Both the position numbers and the translations under genes were made by a program. The notes beneath the pieces are model-generated. The model was not told the origin of the DNA and searched no databases. It saw nothing but the letters and a program-made list of their open reading frames with translations. From an uncultured Corynebacterium sp. (GTDB lineage: Bacteria > Actinomycetota > Actinomycetes > Mycobacteriales > Mycobacteriaceae), in NCBI RefSeq assembly GCF_946998835.1, contig NZ_CAMQAZ010000052.1:1-8534 (forward strand): a stretch of 8,534 bases of DNA, written 5' to 3'. Below are positions 5,557 through 8,534 of the stretch, one piece after another. Each line of letters opens with the position of its first letter. The stretch's first letter is position 1.

Positions 5557-6249
5557 CTACAGATGCGAGTCCTGGTAGGGTTCCGCCACCGGAGCCCCCT
5601 GCCCCGTGACTTCCGGAATAGCTGAGTGCGCACCGCAGCCGTGGTCAAAGCTTACGGCCGTGGCGTCGAATGTCCACTCGTTGACGCACACGCCCCAGTT
5701 CTTACCCAGCTGTCCGGTCAACGGAACCATGAAGGCGCAGGTTCGACAGCGGTGCAGCGCTTCCCGAGCAAAGTCACTCTCCGACCCGGTATCGCCTTCT
5801 TCCCAGCGCTGCTCGGTATCTTCCACGCCACGTGCCGACAGTGTGCGGGTTTCCAGGTCGTCGCCGTCGAGTCGCTCATCCCCCACTGCGGCCGGTAGGA
5901 GATCGCGGGGACCGAGGTCACCGGGACGTACTCGTTCCTCATAGGGCACCCACTCGGGCGCTTGCAGGGCGGTTTCGCCGGGGACGAGGGCTACTTCACT
6001 GACTGTCGCCTGTTGAGTGCCCGGCGCGCAGGCGACCACCACATGCCATTCCCAACCCCTGTATCCGGGCAGGTCAGCCGCAAAACGGTGAACCGCAACT
6101 CCCTCACCGACGACGCTTACGCCGGTGTGCGCGCCAGCAGGCCCCTCCCCCAACTCTTCAATCGCAGCACGCGCAGTGTCGACCGCCTGGTGATTCATCA
6201 CTTTCCCCCGTCGGCGGCTGTTTCGGGAACGTCGTCGATTTTCAGTCAC
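5557..6249 (-). CDS. DUF3027 family protein with a four-cysteine cluster
   Basis: The product is 230 residues and its function is not known; DUF3027 is restricted mainly to actinobacteria. Family blocks are seen: FAADLPGYRGWEWHVVVA (56-73), VSEVALVPGETALQAPEWVPYEERVRPGDLGPRDLLP (83-119), DERL (124-127), RWEEGDTGSESDFARE (148-163), then CRTC (168-171), NWGVCVNE (184-191) and FDHGCGAHS (201-209). Cys168, Cys171, Cys188 and Cys205 could bind one zinc ion, as in a zinc ribbon. The N-terminus is very basic (six Arg within residues 5-14). There is no membrane segment. I chose GTG 6249 because TAGGAT lies seven bases upstream, as expected for leaderless initiation. The alternative is ATG 6198 with GGGGGAAA (6209-6202) before it, giving 213 residues without the basic tail. 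A longer frame to 6327 would overlap the divergent gene and is unlikely. Confidence 0.82.
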   Translation of the reverse strand: MTENRRRSRNSRRRGKVMNHQAVDTARAAIEELGEGPAGAHTGVSVVGEGVAVHRFAADLPGYRGWEWHVVVACAPGTQQATVSEVALVPGETALQAPEWVPYEERVRPGDLGPRDLLPAAVGDERLDGDDLETRTLSARGVEDTEQRWEEGDTGSESDFAREALHRCRTCAFMVPLTGQLGKNWGVCVNEWTFDATAVSFDHGCGAHSAIPEVTGQGAPVAEPYQDSHL

Positions 6250-6275
6250 GTTTCCTATCCTAGAGTGAAGCCATG
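6247..6275. promoter_or_regulatory. Divergent overlapping promoters, both apparently leaderless
   Basis: On the minus strand the -10-like TAGGAT (6262-6257) is followed by seven bases and the DUF3027 GTG (6249). On the plus strand the -10-like TAGAGT (6261-6266) is followed by six bases and the cyclotransferase ATG (6273). The two hexamers share bases 6261-6262. In each direction transcription would start at or next to the start codon, and neither of these starts has a clear Shine-Dalgarno sequence. The best -35 on the plus strand is TTTTCA (6239-6244); none is clear on the minus strand. Both hexamers fit the TANNNT pattern of corynebacterial -10 boxes. Confidence 0.6.
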
Positions 6276-7394
6276 GACAGATTCCCGTCGGGCGGCGCAA
6301 ACCCTGCCCGTTCCTTCCGCTCGTCATGCTTTACGACGGCCCGAGTGGCCATCCTCTCCGTGGCAGCTGCCACCTTGTTGTCCGGCTGCGCAGCTGAAAC
6401 TGATTCAGATAACGATTATTCAGGCAACGCAGACTCTGCTCGGGGCGCTGATGCTGATTCACACTCCGATGCCACCACTGCCCCCTCTTCAAAGTCAGTC
6501 AACCCCTCCGAGGTAGTCGGCCCCAATAAGGTGCCGGGTCTCGGTGAAGTTCCGACGCTGAAACTGACCATCGAGCAGTCCTACCCAATCACCGCGCCAC
6601 CGCTATCTGCCGAAAAGAATGTCGCCGCGCCTTTTGTCCAGGGCCTTGAGTTCGAACCCGACGGCTCTTTGCTGATGGGTACCGGCCTCTACGGTGAGTC
6701 ACAGATTTACCGACTGCCGAATTGGCTCGATAATTCCGCAGCCGAGCCGACGAACGTGGAGGATTTGTCCCCTGAGCTCTTCGGTGAGGGGATTACCCGT
6801 CACGGAGATACTGTGTGGCAACTGACCTGGAAGGAAGGTCGTGCCATTGAACGCGATGCGGACACCCTCGAGCAGCGCCGCGAGGTCCCCTTCGACACCG
6901 AGGGCTGGGGGGCCTGCTCCTTCGAGGACACCATTGTGACCTCCGACGGCAGCGGTACTCTGACCTTCCGTTCTCCCGATGATCTCTCCGCCCAGCGTCA
7001 ACTGCCCGTCACAGCGGCGGGCACGGAGACAACATGGCTCAACGAACTCGAGTGCGTCACTACCGGCGTCGACGATGCCTCGGACAGTGCACAGGGCGCT
7101 GCCGACGCAGGTTCGCCGCAGCCGCACCGCGAAGTCTGGGCTAACGTTTGGCAGAGCCCCTTCATCTATCGCATTGATCCGGAAGCTGGGAAGGTCACCG
7201 GCATTGTCGATGCCGCCGAAATCTTCCGTGACCTATACACCCAACTTTCTCCGGCAGAGCTGAAGGATATTGATGTGCTAAACGGTATTGCGCTAATCCC
7301 AGACTCTTTCTCCACCTCCCCAAATGGCTCACGACAGTTCCTACTCACCGGCAAGAAATGGCCGACTGCCTACCGTGTTACCGTGGGTGAATAA
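6273..7394 (+). CDS. Glutaminyl-peptide cyclotransferase, lipoprotein (plant/bacterial beta-propeller type)
   Basis: This enzyme forms N-terminal pyroglutamate from glutaminyl peptides with release of ammonia. It probably acts outside the membrane as an anchored lipoprotein. The 373-residue product has an Arg-containing N-terminus, a hydrophobic segment (23-36) and a lipobox LLSGC, with Cys39 as the lipidation site. A Ser/Asp/Ala-rich linker runs to about residue 90. The catalytic domain shows the family signatures: FVQGLEFEPDGSLLMGTGLYGESQIYR (121-147), LFGEGITRHGDTVWQLTWKEGRAIERDADTL (169-199), GWGACSFEDTIVTSDGSGTLTF (211-232), LNELECV (256-262), VWANVWQSPFIYRIDPEAGKVTGIVD (288-313), DVLNGIAL (334-341) and FLLTGKKWP (356-364). 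Residues 263-286 are a low-complexity insertion between two conserved strands. The start is set by the likely leaderless promoter. DUF2771, another envelope protein, follows after 76 bases. Confidence 0.9.
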   Translation: MDRFPSGGANPARSFRSSCFTTARVAILSVAAATLLSGCAAETDSDNDYSGNADSARGADADSHSDATTAPSSKSVNPSEVVGPNKVPGLGEVPTLKLTIEQSYPITAPPLSAEKNVAAPFVQGLEFEPDGSLLMGTGLYGESQIYRLPNWLDNSAAEPTNVEDLSPELFGEGITRHGDTVWQLTWKEGRAIERDADTLEQRREVPFDTEGWGACSFEDTIVTSDGSGTLTFRSPDDLSAQRQLPVTAAGTETTWLNELECVTTGVDDASDSAQGAADAGSPQPHREVWANVWQSPFIYRIDPEAGKVTGIVDAAEIFRDLYTQLSPAELKDIDVLNGIALIPDSFSTSPNGSRQFLLTGKKWPTAYRVTVGE

Positions 7395-7416
7395 CGGTAT
7401 CTGGCCCAAAAACGGC

Positions 7417-7438
7417 TAGTGTGACTGAAGTAGCTTCA
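7417..7438 (+). promoter_or_regulatory. Possible promoter and small inverted repeat before the DUF2771 gene
   Basis: The 76-base gap after the cyclotransferase stop holds TAGTGT (7417-7422), a TANNNT -10-like hexamer with no clear -35. It is followed at once by the perfect inverted repeat TGAAG-TAG-CTTCA (7426-7438). The latter could be an operator or a weak hairpin. The gene may instead be read through from the cyclotransferase promoter. Confidence 0.3.
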
Positions 7439-7470
7439 ATTCTGTTACGAATGTCGGGAAGTGAGAGTTG

Positions 7471-8010
7471 ATGGGATCGAATAGGCGCCGCTGGCAACAG
7501 AATAGTAAGGCGTTCATGGTTGTCGGCGCTATTGTCGTGGTGGGTCTTGTTGTCACCGGCATCGTCCTGGCTGTCAATAAGTGGTCGAGCCAGGCAATCG
7601 AAGATCCACGCGCCTTGCCCATCGAGGTCGATCAGGACGGCGAAATCACAAAGGTTCTTCCCTACCGTATCTGCGATCTGTTTGAGAAGAATTCCTGCAC
7701 CACGATTGAGGCTAACGCCGCCAAGATTTCGCTGGGAGAGCAGGATACCGCCGAGATTAACGTCGGTTCCACCGTTGGATCCAATGCCTGGACTCTTCAG
7801 CGGTTCTTCTCCGACGATTCTGTTAACTCTAACTCCCGCAAGAACCCGGGTGAAGCCACGACTGAGACCATCGCCGGCTCCGCCGCCGTTGCAGGCAAGC
7901 GCACCCCGCTCGGGGTTGTCGAGGTGTCCACCGCACTAATCGGCAAGAACTCCGAGGGCGAAGAGACCACCTACGGCATTACGTGGTCGATCGTCAACGA
8001 ACCGTCGTAA
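7471..8010 (+). CDS. DUF2771 family membrane-anchored protein
   Basis: The product is 179 residues and its function is not known. Residues 1-13 are basic and polar (RRRW, NSK). A single membrane segment, about 15-36 (FMVVGAIVVVGLVVTGIVLAV), follows, so by the positive-inside rule the rest (about 37-179) lies outside the membrane. Cys68 and Cys76 (RICDLFEKNSCTT) are the only cysteines and could form a disulfide in the exported part. The C-terminal domain, with VEVSTALIGKNSEGEETTYGITWSIVNE, looks like a small beta-rich fold and fits DUF2771. ATG 7471 is preferred over the adjacent TTG 7468. GGGAAG (7456-7461) lies nine bases upstream. It sits between the lipoprotein cyclotransferase and a strong terminator. 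From memory, the neighbours cspB, DUF2771, cyclotransferase and DUF3027 keep this order in other corynebacteria. Confidence 0.82.
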   Translation: MGSNRRRWQQNSKAFMVVGAIVVVGLVVTGIVLAVNKWSSQAIEDPRALPIEVDQDGEITKVLPYRICDLFEKNSCTTIEANAAKISLGEQDTAEINVGSTVGSNAWTLQRFFSDDSVNSNSRKNPGEATTETIAGSAAVAGKRTPLGVVEVSTALIGKNSEGEETTYGITWSIVNEPS

Positions 8011-8018
8011 AGCACAGC

Positions 8019-8063
8019 AAAACGCCCGCTCACCGAGGTCTTCCTTTGTGAGCGGGCGTTTTT
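8019..8063. terminator. Strong bidirectional terminator between convergent genes
   Basis: AAAACGCCCGCTCAC (8019-8033) and GTGAGCGGGCGTTTT (8048-8062) form 15 uninterrupted pairs around a 14-base loop. On the plus strand a run of five T ends the hairpin (8059-8063). On the minus strand four T (8022-8019) end it. It lies eight bases past the DUF2771 stop and 15 bases past the cspB stop, so it probably ends both transcripts. Confidence 0.93.
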
Positions 8064-8078
8064 GCATCGTCCCCCTAC

Positions 8079-8510
8079 CTACGAGTCCAGCTCGCGTGCG
8101 ACTGCACGCAGGACCTCAGCCATCTGGTGGCCGTCCTTGCGCTCCGGGTAGCGCCCGGCGCGCAGGTCCCGCTGCACCGTCGACTCCAGCATGGAGATCA
8201 TGTCCGAAATCATGCCGTTTAGATCGCTAGGGCTGTGTTTCTTCGCTTGACGACGGGCACCTGCGCCCCCACCTGCCCCACCACGGCGGTGGCGTGCACC
8301 GCGCGGCCCCTCATCGAGGACCTTGATTCGCAGCGCCTGCGGGCCTGGACGGCCGTCAGCGTAGTCGTATTCCAGACGCTGACCAGTTACGAGTTCTTCC
8401 ACGCCTTTCGGCAGCACGTTCTTGCCGATGTAGACATCTTCACCGTCGGGGTTCGACACGAAACCAAAACCGCGTTCCTTGTCGTACCACCTGACCTTAC
8501 CGATGGGCAC
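8079..8510 (-). CDS. cspB: CspB-type cold-shock protein with C-terminal helical extension
   Basis: The 143-residue product starts with a cold-shock (OB-fold) domain, residues 1-66, that binds single-stranded nucleic acid and is expected to act as an RNA chaperone. RNP1 is KERGFGFVS (11-19). RNP2 is changed from the usual VFVH to VYIGKNVL (26-33), as in the long actinobacterial form. Residues 67-93 are a Gly/Arg-rich basic linker (GPRGARHRRGGAGGGAGARR). The C-terminal part, HSPSDLNGMISDMISMLESTVQRDL (92-116), RYPERK (120-125) and AEVLRAVARELDS (131-143), closely matches the tail I remember from M. tuberculosis CspB (Rv0871). The start is GTG 8510, giving MPIGKVRWYD, the family N-terminus. Possible ribosome sites are GGAAGG (8527-8522) and AGGTGG (8519-8514). 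The promoter is outside the window. Confidence 0.9.
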   Translation of the reverse strand: MPIGKVRWYDKERGFGFVSNPDGEDVYIGKNVLPKGVEELVTGQRLEYDYADGRPGPQALRIKVLDEGPRGARHRRGGAGGGAGARRQAKKHSPSDLNGMISDMISMLESTVQRDLRAGRYPERKDGHQMAEVLRAVARELDS

Positions 8511-8534
8511 TTTCCACCTAACCTTCCCGTGCCC

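Noticed and set aside
5219..5609. Small open frames in the intergenic region (minus 5473-5219 and plus 5307-5609)
   Set aside because: They have no Shine-Dalgarno sequence, unusual composition and no family resemblance. One runs over the permease promoter and the other into DUF3027.
2770..7437. GAAGTAGCTTC found at both 2770-2780 and 7427-7437
   Set aside because: An 11-base match is expected several times by chance in 8.5 kb, and the first copy overlaps a stop codon inside a gene end.
1..8534. Search for mobile elements, CRISPR, tRNA, phage or defence genes
   Set aside because: No transposase, integrase, spaced repeat array, tRNA-like cloverleaf or toxin-antitoxin pair was seen. Composition and gene content look like stable core chromosome throughout.

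Overview
The window reads as ordinary chromosomal core DNA from a Corynebacterium-like member of the Mycobacteriales. The evidence is a moderately high GC content and several genes of actinobacterial families: the cell-division protein SepH directly after serC, DUF6928, DUF3027, DUF2771, and a long-form CspB with a C-terminal extension. Promoters have weak -35 boxes, and two genes look leaderless, which is common in corynebacteria. I see no mobile element, CRISPR array, tRNA, rRNA or phage gene, and no composition break that suggests transfer.

Layout. Bases 1-567 hold the 3' end of serC (serine biosynthesis), closed by a hairpin terminator at 619-680. A new promoter at 679-708 drives sepH (733-1857). 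A DUF6928 gene (1874-2776) follows 16 bases later, so the two are probably co-transcribed. Facing them on the minus strand is a two-gene unit of an AzgA-type NCS2 purine permease (5203-3689) followed nine bases later by a SpoU/TrmH RNA methyltransferase (3679-2807). Bases 5204-5556 are non-coding and unusually rich in short repeats. They hold the permease promoter with a 9-bp tandem repeat at its predicted start point.

A DUF3027 gene (6249-5557, minus) and a lipoprotein glutaminyl-peptide cyclotransferase (6273-7394, plus) diverge from a 23-base gap in which their predicted -10 boxes overlap. Both seem to be read as leaderless mRNAs. A membrane-anchored DUF2771 protein follows (7471-8010). 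It is separated from the convergent cspB (8510-8079, minus) by a strong, probably bidirectional terminator (8019-8063).

There is no single pathway here. Serine synthesis, FtsZ regulation, purine uptake, RNA methylation, envelope protein modification and cold-shock RNA binding sit side by side, as is usual for conserved housekeeping neighbourhoods. I found no convincing new multi-gene system. The points most worth a second look are the overlapping divergent leaderless promoters, the repeat-rich permease leader region, the long insertion inside SepH, and substitutions at normally conserved substrate-region positions of the permease.
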